Shown here: in pieces, positions 18,560 through 27,667 of the stretch
Numbering within the stretch: position 1 is the stretch's first letter
Layout of the letters: every line of letters begins with the position of its first letter
DNA from: a virus
Length of the DNA: 38,067 bases
Reading direction: 5' to 3' (one strand)
Virus record (IMG/VR): IMGVR_UViG_3300046557_000852
Coordinates: 1-38,067 of that record
The notes under the pieces: generated by a model
Database searches by the model: none
What the model saw: the letters and a program-made list of their open reading frames with translations, nothing else
Told to the model about the DNA's origin: nothing
Program-made: the position numbers and the translations under genes

Positions 18560-20233
18560 ATGGAATGGTCGACGGCCTGTCCGGATTGGGAGGACAGGTT
18601 GCTGGCGCGCGCGTCGATCATTCCGGCGCCGATTTACCCGGCGGAGGCTGAGCGCGCGCTGAACATCTTCAAGCAGCTGCGCATCGTCGACGCGCCGGGC
18701 AGCCCAACCTTCGGCGAGGCCTGCGAGACCTGGGTGTTCGACTTCGTGGCCGCGATCTTCGGCTCGTACGACGCGGAGAATGGCCGCCGGCTGATCAAGG
18801 AGGCCTTCCTCCTGATCCCGAAGAAGAACAGCAAGTCCACCATCGCCGCCGGCATCATGGTCACGGCGCTGATCCTGAACTGGCGCGAACTGGCGGAGCT
18901 GATCATCCTGGCGCCGACCATCGAGATCGCGAACAACGCCTTTGCGCCGGCGCGCGGCATGATCCGGGCCGACGAGGACCTGCAAGAGCTGCTGCAGGTG
19001 CAGGAGCACATCCGCACGATCACGCACCGCACCACCGGCGCCACGCTGAAGGTGGTGGCGGCCGACAACGACACCGTGGGAGGCAAGAAGGCCTCGTGGG
19101 TGCTGATCGACGAGGAATGGATTTTCGGCAAGCGGGCCAACGCGGAGAACATGTTTCGCGAGGCCATCGGCGGCCTGGCGTCGCGCCCGGAGGGCATCGT
19201 CATCAAGCTGAGCACGCAGTCGGACGAGCCGCCGGCCGGTATTTTCAAGCAGGACCTGCAGTATGCCCGCGACGTCCGCGACGGCAAGGTGGCCGACAAG
19301 AATTTCCTGCCGGTGATCTACGAGTACCCCAAGGCGATGGTGCAGAGCAAGGCCTACCTCGAACAGCGCAATTTCGGTGTGGTCAACCCGAACCTAGGCT
19401 ACTCGGTCGACGTCGAGTTCCTGATTCGCGAGCTGGCAAAGGCCCGTCTGGCCGGCGAGGAGTCGCTGCGCGGCTTCCTGGCCAAGCACTTCAACATCGA
19501 GATCGGCCTGAACCTCCGGTCGGATCGTTGGGCCGGCGCCGATTTCTGGGAAGCCCAGAGCCGGAAGCTTACGCTGGAGTCGCTGCTTCAGCGCTGCGAA
19601 GTCGCGGTGGTCGGTATCGACGGCGGTGGCCTGGACGACTTACTGGGCCTGGCAGTAATGGGCCGGGAGCGCGGCACGCGGCGCTGGTTGCTGTGGACGC
19701 ATGCCTGGGCGCATAAGATCGTGCTCACGCGCCGCACCGAGATCGCCTCGATGCTGCTGGGATTCCAGAAAGATGGCGACCTGACCATCGTCGAGCAGCC
19801 TGGCCAGGATGTGGTCGAGGTAGCCGATATTGTGTGCCAAATTCGCGATTCCGGCCTGTTGCCCGAGGAGCACCCGATTGGCGTTGATGCCGCCGGCATT
19901 GGCGACATCGTCGACGAATTGACCTCGACAGAGCGGGGATTCACAACTGAACAAATCGTCGGCGTGTCGCAGGGCTGGCGACTCGGCGGCGCAATCAAGA
20001 CCACGGAGCGCAAGGTCGCCGGCGGCGAGCTGGAGCACGCGGGCACTCCGTTGATGGCCTGGTGCGTCGGTAATGCCAAGATCGAGCCGAAAGGCAACGC
20101 GATGCTGATCACCAAGCAGGCCTCCGGGACCGCAAAGATCGACCCGCTGATGGCTACCTTCAATGCTGTGTCGCTGATGTCGCTGAACCCCGTCGGGATG
20201 GTAATGCCAGAAATTCACATATTGGATCTTTGA
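18560..20233 (+). CDS. Terminase large subunit (HK97-type)
   Basis: A 557-aa ATP-driven DNA packaging motor. The Walker A variant is IPKKNSKST (86-94), Walker B is WVLIDEEW (180-187), and the C-terminal RNase-H-like nuclease shows Asp clusters in VGIDGGGLDDLLG (about 352) and IGVDAAGIGDIVDE (about 437). The length is normal for the HK97/Terminase_1 family. It ends in a TGATG junction with the portal gene. Confidence 0.93.
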   Translation: MEWSTACPDWEDRLLARASIIPAPIYPAEAERALNIFKQLRIVDAPGSPTFGEACETWVFDFVAAIFGSYDAENGRRLIKEAFLLIPKKNSKSTIAAGIMVTALILNWRELAELIILAPTIEIANNAFAPARGMIRADEDLQELLQVQEHIRTITHRTTGATLKVVAADNDTVGGKKASWVLIDEEWIFGKRANAENMFREAIGGLASRPEGIVIKLSTQSDEPPAGIFKQDLQYARDVRDGKVADKNFLPVIYEYPKAMVQSKAYLEQRNFGVVNPNLGYSVDVEFLIRELAKARLAGEESLRGFLAKHFNIEIGLNLRSDRWAGADFWEAQSRKLTLESLLQRCEVAVVGIDGGGLDDLLGLAVMGRERGTRRWLLWTHAWAHKIVLTRRTEIASMLLGFQKDGDLTIVEQPGQDVVEVADIVCQIRDSGLLPEEHPIGVDAAGIGDIVDELTSTERGFTTEQIVGVSQGWRLGGAIKTTERKVAGGELEHAGTPLMAWCVGNAKIEPKGNAMLITKQASGTAKIDPLMATFNAVSLMSLNPVGMVMPEIHILDL

Positions 20234-21522
20234 TGACCGGACAACTTTTGAACTTGGAGGCGACGCCGCACACTTCGCGCGTGCTCGGCTCCTGGATAGC
20301 CGGTCGTGAAGGGGCTGCGAACCGCGCCGGCGTAGTTGCGCTGGGCGAGAATTCCAGTGGAGGTATGAGCATGGACGAGCTGGCAAATCTGCTTGGCGCC
20401 GCGCATCGCTCGTCGTCTGGTGCAGCAGTCACGGCAGACACAGGAATGCGCGTGTCGGCCGCGTACGGCTGCATGTCCCTCATTGCTGGGGCGATCGCTA
20501 CATTGCCTATGGGAATTTTTGAGCGAAAGGGCAATGATCGGGACTCGGCTGACCATGAGTATTGGTGGATGCTCAACGAGCTGGCCAGCGACGGTTGGAC
20601 GTCGGCCGCCGCGTGGGAGGCCATCATCTTGTCAAAACTGTCGCACGGCGACGGTTTCGGCGAATGGATCCGCCCGAGCTTTTACAGCAATCGCGTTATC
20701 GGCTGGAAGCCGCTGTTGCGCCACACCGTATTCCCGTTCAAGGACGGCGATGTGGTGCGCTATCGAGTCAGCCCCGGCGACAAGCCGTCGTATGTACTCG
20801 ACCGAGCTGACATCATTCACCTGCCGAGCTTGGGCTTCGATGGCCTGACCAGCCCAAGCCCGTTGACATACGCAGCGCTTGAGGCGATCGGCACCGCGTT
20901 GGCGGCACAGGAATACACCGGCCGCTTCCTTGCTGGGGGCGGAAACTTCGATTACGCGCTGAAGACCACGTCGAAGCTCGACAAGCCGCAGCTGGAACAA
21001 CTTAAGGCGTCTCTTATCGCGCGGGCGCAGAACGGCGGACGTGGCCCGTTGATCCTCTCTGGTGGCCTGGAGCCCGCGCAGATCAGTGTGAATTCGAAGG
21101 ATGCGGAGATCCTGGCCACCCGCCTGTTCACGGTGGAGGAAATCTGCCGAATCTTCGGCGTGCCACCGACGATGGTTGGTCACGGCGGCGCCGTCTCGAA
21201 TTGGGGCACCGGGGTTGCGCAGCAGGGTATGGGCTTTGTCCGGTACACGTTGCAGCGGCACCTGACGCCTATTCAACAGGAACTGAATAGCAAGCTCTGG
21301 CCGGTACGTCAGCGCTTCTTTGTGGAGTACATCACCGCCGCGCTTGAGCGGGGCGACCTCAAGGCTCGATACGACGCATACCGCACGGCAATGGGTCGCG
21401 CTGGCGAGATGCCTTTCATGGATGCGGATGAAGTCCGTCGGCTAGAGAATATGCCTCCGAATGCGAAACTTAAAATGAATGGAGGCACGAGTGCCCAAGA
21501 ACCTACTTCAGCTGCTCAATGA
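20233..21522 (+). CDS. Portal protein (HK97 family)
   Basis: A 429-aa portal protein; a ring of 12 forms the DNA gate at the capsid vertex. Recognisable HK97-portal stretches are VSAAYGCMSLIAGAIATLPM, SPLTYAALEAIG, FTVEEICRIFGVPPTMVG and WGTGVAQQGMGFVRYTL. It directly follows terL. I start at the ATG 20233 in the overlap with the terL stop. The last 32 nt overlap the protease gene. Confidence 0.93.
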   Translation: MTGQLLNLEATPHTSRVLGSWIAGREGAANRAGVVALGENSSGGMSMDELANLLGAAHRSSSGAAVTADTGMRVSAAYGCMSLIAGAIATLPMGIFERKGNDRDSADHEYWWMLNELASDGWTSAAAWEAIILSKLSHGDGFGEWIRPSFYSNRVIGWKPLLRHTVFPFKDGDVVRYRVSPGDKPSYVLDRADIIHLPSLGFDGLTSPSPLTYAALEAIGTALAAQEYTGRFLAGGGNFDYALKTTSKLDKPQLEQLKASLIARAQNGGRGPLILSGGLEPAQISVNSKDAEILATRLFTVEEICRIFGVPPTMVGHGGAVSNWGTGVAQQGMGFVRYTLQRHLTPIQQELNSKLWPVRQRFFVEYITAALERGDLKARYDAYRTAMGRAGEMPFMDADEVRRLENMPPNAKLKMNGGTSAQEPTSAAQ

Positions 21523-22285
21523 AAATCGTCGGCCGTTCGCGCCGATCGAGTCCCGCATCGTAGCCAAGGACAAGACCGCCACAATCTACCTGTACGACCC
21601 GATCGTCGGAGACCGGGCCACGGCCGAGTGGTGGGGAGGCGTCTGCCCGCAGGATTTCGTCCCGGCGGTGCGGGCGTTGGATGCCAATGAGATCACGATC
21701 TACACCAACTGCCCTGGCGGCGACGTATTCGCAGCGGAGGCCATGTGCCAGGCGCTCCGCGAGCACCCAGCCAAGGTCACGATGCAGATCGAAGGCTACG
21801 CGGCCAGCGCCGCGACCGCGATCGCCTGCGCATGCGACGAGGTGGTGATGACAGCCGCCTCCAAATACATGATCCACAAGACGTGGACCTTCGCCATGGG
21901 CAACGACGACGACATGATGGCGGCGGTCGAGCTGCTGCGCAAATGCGACCAGACGATGTACGACGAGTATGTGCGCCGAACCGGCAATACGCTGGAGCAG
22001 GTGAGCGCCTGGTGCGCTGCTGAGACCTGGTTCACCGCCGAGGATGCGGTGAAGTTCGGGTTCGCCGACAGTGTCATTGCTGCGCCGACAACTGTCGCCA
22101 CCGCGCGCGCCCATCAGAAGTGGAATTTGAGCGCCTACAAGAATGCGCCGGCAACTGCGGAAGAGCCAGCTCCAGCCCCAGCTCCAGCTCCAGCCACCCC
22201 ATCGCCAGCGCCAAGCGCATCCGAAGACCATCGCGCGCGCCAGCAGCAACGCCTGTCAATGCTGACGCGCTTACAAATTAGCTGA
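21491..22285 (+). CDS. Head maturation protease, ClpP/S14 type
   Basis: A 264-aa ClpP-like serine protease that would process the capsid scaffold. The features are NCPGGDVFAAEAM (oxyanion region), the catalytic Ser in GYAASAATAIACA, His in MIHKTWTFAMGN and an Asp further on (DEYVRRTG region). The GTG at 21491 is chosen because GGAGG lies 5 nt upstream. The C-terminal ~60 residues are an Ala-Pro repeat (PAPAPAPAP) linker and a short tail. The downstream capsid protein has an N-terminal coiled-coil delta-like domain that is the likely substrate. Confidence 0.9.
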   Translation: MPKNLLQLLNENRRPFAPIESRIVAKDKTATIYLYDPIVGDRATAEWWGGVCPQDFVPAVRALDANEITIYTNCPGGDVFAAEAMCQALREHPAKVTMQIEGYAASAATAIACACDEVVMTAASKYMIHKTWTFAMGNDDDMMAAVELLRKCDQTMYDEYVRRTGNTLEQVSAWCAAETWFTAEDAVKFGFADSVIAAPTTVATARAHQKWNLSAYKNAPATAEEPAPAPAPAPATPSPAPSASEDHRARQQQRLSMLTRLQIS

Positions 22286-22306
22286 CGCTCTCGCGCCACT
22301 AAGCAG

Positions 22307-22328
22307 CCGCCTCCGGGCGGTTTTTTTT
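22307..22328 (+). terminator. Terminator between protease and major capsid genes
   Basis: CCGCC/GGCGG stem with a 4-nt loop, then eight T. The sequence GCGGTTTTTTTTCGTCCAA (22317-22335) recurs identically before the major tail gene at 28096-28114. The strong T-tract suggests true termination or 3'-end formation just ahead of the capsid gene. Confidence 0.7.
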
Positions 22329-22376
22329 CGTCCAAACCCAGCCGCGAGAGCGGATTTCTACCGAAAGGCATAAAAC

Positions 22377-23630
22377 ATGAGCAAGCTCGCCCAGCTGCGC
22401 GAACAGCGCAACACCGCCGCCAAACAAGCCAACGAACTGAGCAATAAATACCCTGCGGACCAGCGCATGCCGGCGGCCGAGGCCGAGAAACTGGATGCGA
22501 TCCTGGCGCAGGTCGAAGCCATCGACAGCGATATCGCCCGCGAAGCACGCATGGCGCAGCTGGCCCTGGATACCCCGGACGCGCAGCACCAAGCGGCGTT
22601 GAACGCCGCCACCCGCGATCCGGCCAAGCATGGTGAAGAATCGACCGCGCTGCGCGCCTTCCTGGCCGGCGGCGTGCTGAACATGACCGACGCCGATCGC
22701 AGTCGCATGCTGGCTCGACAAACCCCGGACATCCGCGCGGCCATGTCCACGACGACGCAATCGGAAGGTGGCTACACGACCTCGCCCGAGTATCAAAAAA
22801 AGCTTGAGGCGGCTATCAAGGCTTTTGGCGGCATGCGTGCCGTGGCCTCGGTCATTCGCACTGCCAGTGGTACGCAGATGAACTTTCCGACCACCGATGC
22901 AACTGCGGAAGAGGGTGAAATCATCGGTCAAAACTCGCAAACCAGTACCGGCGACACGATCTTCGGCAATGCCACGATGGACGTGTACAAATACTCGTCC
23001 AAGGACATCGCCTTGCCGTTTGAACTGGTACAGGACTCGTTCATCGACATCGAGGCCTATATTCAGGAGCTGCTGGCGCTGCGCCTTGGCCGGATCCGCA
23101 ATCGCCATCACACCGTGGGCTCCGGTACCGGTCAGCCGATGGGTATCGTGACGGCCGCAGCGTCGGGGAAGGTCGGCGCCACCGGTAGCACGGTGCTGGT
23201 CGGCTATGACGACCTCGTCGATCTGGAGCATTCGGTCGATCCAGCATATCGCGATCAGCCTGGTGTTGGTTACATGATGCACGACTCGTCGATGAAGGTT
23301 GTTCGAAAAATCAAGGACTCCCAGAATCGTCCGATCTTCGTTCCTGGCTACGAGACCGGTAACCCCGGTGGCGCCCCTGATCGTCTGATGGGGCGTCAGA
23401 TCACCATCAACCAGCACATGCCGGTAATGGCTGCCAATGCGAAGTCCATTCTGTTCGGTCAGATGAGTAAATACGTGATCCGCGATGTGATGGACCTGAC
23501 CTTGTTCCGCATGACGGACTCGGCATATACGCGCAAAGGTCAGATTGGCTTCCTCGCTTTCCAGCGCGGCGGCGGCAACCTGATCGACGTTGGCGGTGCG
23601 GTCAAGTACTACCAGAACTCGGCCACCTAA
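22377..23630 (+). CDS. Major capsid protein (HK97 fold)
   Basis: A 417-aa capsid protein. Residues ~1-70 are a coiled-coil delta/scaffold-like domain (LREQRNTAAKQANELS...) normally removed by the protease. The HK97 core follows with GGYTTSPEYQKKLEAAIKAFGG, FPTTDATAEEGEIIGQN, YSSKDIALPFELVQDSFIDIE and the C-terminal DLTLFRMTDSAYTRKGQIGFLAF. The length is typical for the family. A terminator-like element precedes it and a strong hairpin follows its stop. Confidence 0.95.
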   Translation: MSKLAQLREQRNTAAKQANELSNKYPADQRMPAAEAEKLDAILAQVEAIDSDIAREARMAQLALDTPDAQHQAALNAATRDPAKHGEESTALRAFLAGGVLNMTDADRSRMLARQTPDIRAAMSTTTQSEGGYTTSPEYQKKLEAAIKAFGGMRAVASVIRTASGTQMNFPTTDATAEEGEIIGQNSQTSTGDTIFGNATMDVYKYSSKDIALPFELVQDSFIDIEAYIQELLALRLGRIRNRHHTVGSGTGQPMGIVTAAASGKVGATGSTVLVGYDDLVDLEHSVDPAYRDQPGVGYMMHDSSMKVVRKIKDSQNRPIFVPGYETGNPGGAPDRLMGRQITINQHMPVMAANAKSILFGQMSKYVIRDVMDLTLFRMTDSAYTRKGQIGFLAFQRGGGNLIDVGGAVKYYQNSAT

Positions 23631-23640
23631 TTGTCGCGCG

Positions 23641-23660
23641 CGGCGGGCGCCGGCCCGCCG
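23641..23660 (+). other. Perfect hairpin after the major capsid gene
   Basis: An 8-bp stem CGGCGGGC/GCCCGCCG with a GCCG loop begins 10 nt after the capsid stop. There is no T-tract. It may stabilise the 3' end of the capsid mRNA or attenuate downstream expression. Confidence 0.5.
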
Positions 23661-23681
23661 CTCAATCATCCGGAGAAGAAT

Positions 23682-23882
23682 ATGACGAAGATTCAACAGA
23701 AGGCGAGCCGCGGCGCCGCACCCCAGGAGGGTGAAATCAAAGCGCGACTGCTGGTGGATAGCGACCTGGGCAAGTGCAACGACGTGGTGCTGATCGATGC
23801 CGGCCTGGCCGAAACGATGGCGGGCATGGTCGACACCGATCCAGCCGCCGTCGAGTACGCCGAATCCATCGCGAAAGAATAA
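23682..23882 (+). CDS. Small head-region protein (66 aa)
   Basis: A 66-aa acidic protein starting MTKIQQKASRGAAPQEGEIK, with beta-like ARLLVDSDLGKCNDVVLID and a helical acidic tail. GGAG lies 6 nt before the ATG. Small proteins of this composition directly after the capsid gene occur in many HK97-like phages, but the function is not known. Four nucleotides separate its frame end from the next start. Confidence 0.6.
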   Translation: MTKIQQKASRGAAPQEGEIKARLLVDSDLGKCNDVVLIDAGLAETMAGMVDTDPAAVEYAESIAKE

Positions 23883-23884
23883 CC

Positions 23885-24601
23885 ATGACCATTCGCCTGC
23901 TGTGCGCGTACGAGCGCTACCCCGTAAATGCGATCGTGTCCCTGGACGCCGGCACCGAGGCGGGACTGATCGCCAGCAAACAGGCGCTCGCCGACACAAC
24001 CGGGGGCGTACTTTTTGTCCCTGCACCGGGTCCAATTCAATCGCGCAGCGGCGCCTTTTCCGTGGATGGCGGCCGCGCCCGGCTCATCTTGCTGCTTGAG
24101 GGGCTGGCCTTGCTTGTATCGGGTTCCACAGGGACGGCGGGCTCTGTAGCTCGCCTGGACGCTACGGGCTCCGTCATTGGATCGCCTACATCGGTTGGTC
24201 CAGGCGCCACTCCGCAAATCGGTCCATATTCCGGCAGCCAGACGATCCTCATCACCTGTACCGCCGGCCGCATCGACGCGACGGTAACAGATGCAGCGGT
24301 TAATGCCGCCCAAATCTCAACCAGCGCACCCGGCATCGTTGCTGGACTTTCGGGGCCGGAGGGCTTCATCCCATTGTCTGGCGTGCCGGTGACCAGCACG
24401 TCGAGCACTACGAACGATGCCAGCGGCCGGCCTCAGCTGACGACCAAGGTCATCGGGGGCGTGACACTGACCTGGACGCGCACGTACGACGCGCAAGGGC
24501 GCCCCGCAACCGTTGCCTTCAATAACGGTACTACCATCAAAACCACGACCTACGCTTACGACGCGGCGAGCGGGGCATACACTGGCGAAACGGTAAGCTG
24601 A
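23885..24601 (+). CDS. Head-associated structural protein with YD-like C-terminus
   Basis: A 238-aa protein. Residues 1-60 resemble a short head-region domain (MTIRLLCAYERYPVNAIVSLDAG). The middle is Gly/Ser/Thr-rich and beta-like. The C-terminus has a YD-repeat flavour (TRTYDAQGRPATVAF, TYAYDAASGAYTG). It looks like an exposed beta-structured head decoration or spike component. Its stop is one base from the next gene, the beta-helix protein, and the two may function together. Identity is tentative. Confidence 0.55.
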   Translation: MTIRLLCAYERYPVNAIVSLDAGTEAGLIASKQALADTTGGVLFVPAPGPIQSRSGAFSVDGGRARLILLLEGLALLVSGSTGTAGSVARLDATGSVIGSPTSVGPGATPQIGPYSGSQTILITCTAGRIDATVTDAAVNAAQISTSAPGIVAGLSGPEGFIPLSGVPVTSTSSTTNDASGRPQLTTKVIGGVTLTWTRTYDAQGRPATVAFNNGTTIKTTTYAYDAASGAYTGETVS

Positions 24602-24602
24602 C

Positions 24603-26210
24603 ATGGCGACCTATCAAGTTTCTACCGCTCAGGTGAATGGCCGTGGTCCGGCCAGCGACTCCTACTCTACCGCGCAAGCGCAGAACATCGCTACACCGTA
24701 CGCAACTTTGGACAAGGCGTTGTCCGTCATGGTCAACGGTGACAACATCGTACTGAACGGGCAAGCGATCAGCCCGCAGATTTACAACGCCACCACCGTT
24801 TTCGCAATCACGCGCGGCAACAGCGTTATCAGCTGTGTGGAGCCAGCCGGCGCGATCCTTCGCGCCAATGGAGCGCAGGCCCGCGTCGCCAATATCGCCA
24901 TTCCTGCCGCGCAGCAAATCGTCCTGCAGAACTTGGTTTTCGATGCGCAAAACCTGTCGACGCGCTGCGTTGACACTGGCAACAACAACTCGCACATCAT
25001 TTATCAAGATTGCACGTTCAAGGACGGCGTCACGGACCTGGCCAAGGGTAATTCTGACGTCGCATTTTACGAATACCGCAATCCCATCCTCAGCGGATCG
25101 CCGACGACGGCTGGCATCACACATGCGTCCATGGGCAACGGCGGGATCCTCCATGTCGATAATGTAAGTGGCAACCTGACTATGCCAGCCAACCTGGGCG
25201 GCGCAGTTTATGCGCAAGCCACGACCCAGAACGCAACCGTTCGAGTCAAGATAGGTGCGCTGCATCAGACCAATGGCGCTACAGCGCGCGCGGGCTTGGT
25301 GACCCTCGTCGGTATCGAGCATCATGAAGTGCTGATGATGGGGAAAAACGGACCTGAAGCGATCCTGGATGGCGCGGCCAATGCGGGTCCGGCGGCGGTC
25401 AATATCCGGGGCAACGGTTCTATCACCCAGCGCGGCGGCCAAATCCACGACTTGAACATCGCGAACCTTTGCGGCGTGGGTGGCTATGACGTGCTGGTCG
25501 GCTCGGATTCCAGTGCTGGCGCCGGATCGGACTACACCATTTCCCAGACTGTTATCAAGCGATGCAAGTCCCGGGGGTTGGCATCAAATCCGACTCGTCA
25601 CGGCTACATCGTGGGCTGGCAAAATGGCAGCGTGATCGACGAGGTCGAGGCCACCGAGGCCTATATCAACGCCATTCAGAAGGAGTGCCACGGTGATCTG
25701 TACATCATCGAGCCGACAGTCAACATGGGCGTCAACAATGGCAGCGCCGGCGGCGTGTACTCGAAGGGGAACCAGAACGGCTCGGTCGTGTGCCTTGCCA
25801 AGGTTCTGCTGACGACGGGGAATCTTAACCGTGCCTTCTATTCCGGCTACAACGATGTCAGTGGCACGCCTGATGGCGGCTCCAAGTTCATTGCCAATAG
25901 CGTCTGGTCGAACGATGTCGTAAGCAAGATCGCTGCGGTTGGCACCCCTGGCGTCCCAGCAGATACCTCGACCGCAAAATTCGTGTTGAACAACTACGCC
26001 TTGGCCGGGGTGACCGGCACCCCATGGACGGTCGGTTCCAGCACCAGCTATGCGGACTTGGCGTCGTGGAGTGTGGGCCAAGAGCTGAGCGCAACAGCAG
26101 ACGTACCAACGAAGCGCACACCCGCATTCCATGCCAGCCGCTTCCGCGCTTCTGCCGTTGCAAAAATCTCAGAAATCGATCCATGCTTGGCAGTAGCGAT
26201 GGGCCTGTGA
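24603..26210 (+). CDS. Right-handed beta-helix protein in the head module
   Basis: A 535-aa protein whose sequence shows the regular short-strand, Asn/Gly-turn pattern of parallel beta-helices (IVLQNLVFDAQN, SHIIYQDCTFKDG, SGNLTMPANLGG, SQTVIKRCKSRG), as in pectate-lyase-like folds. Such proteins usually serve as tail spikes that bind or cut polysaccharide. This one lies between the capsid gene and the first connector gene, so a head fibre or capsid decoration is possible. No catalytic residues can be assigned from sequence. No strong ribosome site precedes the ATG. Confidence 0.7.
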   Translation: MATYQVSTAQVNGRGPASDSYSTAQAQNIATPYATLDKALSVMVNGDNIVLNGQAISPQIYNATTVFAITRGNSVISCVEPAGAILRANGAQARVANIAIPAAQQIVLQNLVFDAQNLSTRCVDTGNNNSHIIYQDCTFKDGVTDLAKGNSDVAFYEYRNPILSGSPTTAGITHASMGNGGILHVDNVSGNLTMPANLGGAVYAQATTQNATVRVKIGALHQTNGATARAGLVTLVGIEHHEVLMMGKNGPEAILDGAANAGPAAVNIRGNGSITQRGGQIHDLNIANLCGVGGYDVLVGSDSSAGAGSDYTISQTVIKRCKSRGLASNPTRHGYIVGWQNGSVIDEVEATEAYINAIQKECHGDLYIIEPTVNMGVNNGSAGGVYSKGNQNGSVVCLAKVLLTTGNLNRAFYSGYNDVSGTPDGGSKFIANSVWSNDVVSKIAAVGTPGVPADTSTAKFVLNNYALAGVTGTPWTVGSSTSYADLASWSVGQELSATADVPTKRTPAFHASRFRASAVAKISEIDPCLAVAMGL

Positions 26211-26217
26211 GCGCGCC

Positions 26218-26823
26218 ATGACCAAAATTCGCACCGTGGCGCCAACCGTGCTCGCCGTCGATCTGGCCGTCGCGAAAGCCAACCTGCGCATCGATGGCAG
26301 CGATATGGACGCGCTGGTCACGCTCTGGCTGAGGGGCATCATTGCGAGTCTGGAGCACGAAATCGGTCAGTGCCTCATGGAGCAGACGTGGGAGGTCCGG
26401 TTGCCGGGCTTCCCATCCATTCCATGCTGGCGCGTCGGCCAGCGCGTCGCCAGCTCCGTGGCGGACGAGATCCGTCTACCCCACCCGGTGATGGCCGTCA
26501 CCTCAGTGAAATACCTGGGCACCGATGGCGCCGAGCAGGTGCTGGGCGAAGGCGCCTACCGGCTCAATGCCAGCCGCTTCGCTAGCACGCTGTCGCCTGC
26601 GCGCGGCGCCAGCTGGCCGGCAACCGCCGAGGATGATGCGGCTGTGGTGATCGAGGTGCAGTGCGGCTATGGCGACACGCCGGATAAGACTCCGGAGAAC
26701 GTCCAGCTCTACATCCTGGCGAAGCTGGTGGAGCAGTTCGACCCAGCCACACGTACGGAGCGTGACACCGTGCAGAGCGCGTTCATCGACGGCTTGCTGG
26801 ATGCCTGCAGGAGCCACTCATGA
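26218..26823 (+). CDS. Head-tail connector protein (gp6-like)
   Basis: A 201-aa protein with the connector pattern: VDLAVAKANLRIDGSDMDALVTLWLRGIIASLEHEIG, then WEVRLPGFP and LPHPVMAVTSVKYLGTDG, and a helical end (ENVQLYILAKLVEQFDP). HK97 gp6-like proteins form a ring under the portal. It overlaps the following head-closure gene by 4 nt. Length is typical. Confidence 0.88.
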   Translation: MTKIRTVAPTVLAVDLAVAKANLRIDGSDMDALVTLWLRGIIASLEHEIGQCLMEQTWEVRLPGFPSIPCWRVGQRVASSVADEIRLPHPVMAVTSVKYLGTDGAEQVLGEGAYRLNASRFASTLSPARGASWPATAEDDAAVVIEVQCGYGDTPDKTPENVQLYILAKLVEQFDPATRTERDTVQSAFIDGLLDACRSHS

Positions 26824-27140
26824 GTGCCGTTTCTTACACGCTGGATCGCCGCGTTTCTGTCCAATTTAAGGCTGCTGGCAGCGACGACCAGGGCCAGCCA
26901 ACCGAGGATTGGACCGAACTGCGCAAGGCATGGGTGAGTATCCGTGGCCTGAACGGCAGCCAGGCCATCAAGGCCGGCGCCGTAGCCTCGGTGGTGCAGG
27001 CTTCAATTCGCACCCGCGCTTGCGCCGACCTGGTGGCCGGACAGCGCATCGTCGACGGTGCAACCGCATATTCGGTTCAGGCTGTGATGCCGGTGATAAA
27101 TCGCCGCTTCATCGATCTGGTGTGCGAGGTGGTGAAATGA
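26820..27140 (+). CDS. Head closure / head-tail adaptor protein
   Basis: A 106-aa beta-rich protein: LDRRVSVQFKAAGSDDQGQPTEDWTELRKAWVSI is the signature opening of the SPP1 gp16-like/HK97 head-tail joining family. It seals the filled head and offers the tail docking face. It ends in an ATGA junction with the next gene. Confidence 0.88.
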   Translation: MSAVSYTLDRRVSVQFKAAGSDDQGQPTEDWTELRKAWVSIRGLNGSQAIKAGAVASVVQASIRTRACADLVAGQRIVDGATAYSVQAVMPVINRRFIDLVCEVVK

Positions 27141-27667
27141 GCATGTTGAGCGTCAACTTGTCCAGTTTGAATGCCATGCTCGGCGAGATGGGGGACTTGG
27201 CAGAGGAGGCGGCGCGTCCAGCAGCACAGGCTGCTGCCCAGGTGTTGGCCGATGAGATGTTGAGCAATGTGCAGCGAATCCGCCGGGTAACGGGAAACCT
27301 CGAAAGTGCGATCTACCAGGTCTATTCGAAGGATCACAGCGGCCCAGGTCACGCGACCTACCATGTCAGCTGGAACCATCGGAAGGCGCCTCACGGCGGC
27401 CTGGTCGAATTCGGCCACATCCAGCGGTACGTCTCATTCGTCGGCAGTGATGGCAAGTGGTACACGGCCATCCGATCTGGCATGCGCGGCAAACGAAGGC
27501 CGGCGCGCGGCGCCAGCCAGGCGGCCAAAGACGCCTACTACGTGACACTACCAGAGCCGAAACAGATTGCGGCCCAGCCGTTTGCACGGCCAGCGGCCGG
27601 CAAGTTTCCGGAGGCTACCGCCGCCGCCGAGGAGAAGCTGCTGGAATACTTTGTTTGGGGCAGTTGA
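27137..27667 (+). CDS. HK97 gp10-like tail component
   Basis: A 176-aa protein with the N-terminal helix LNAMLGEMGDLAEEAARPAAQAAAQVLADEM, then VTGNLESAIYQVY, SWNHRKAPHGGLVEFG and IAAQPFARPA. This is the gp10-like tail-completion family. I start at the ATG at 27137 in the ATGA overlap with the head-closure gene; the longer frame upstream is a shadow. It ends in a TGATG junction. Confidence 0.87.
   Translation: MSMLSVNLSSLNAMLGEMGDLAEEAARPAAQAAAQVLADEMLSNVQRIRRVTGNLESAIYQVYSKDHSGPGHATYHVSWNHRKAPHGGLVEFGHIQRYVSFVGSDGKWYTAIRSGMRGKRRPARGASQAAKDAYYVTLPEPKQIAAQPFARPAAGKFPEATAAAEEKLLEYFVWGS

Noticed and set aside
22142-22230. Ala-Pro repeat at the end of the protease gene as a possible regulatory repeat
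   Set aside because: It is explained as a flexible protein linker between protease domain and tail.
22299-24035. 578-aa open frame on the minus strand opposite the capsid gene
   Set aside because: It is a shadow of the HK97 capsid gene, with biased composition and no family resemblance.
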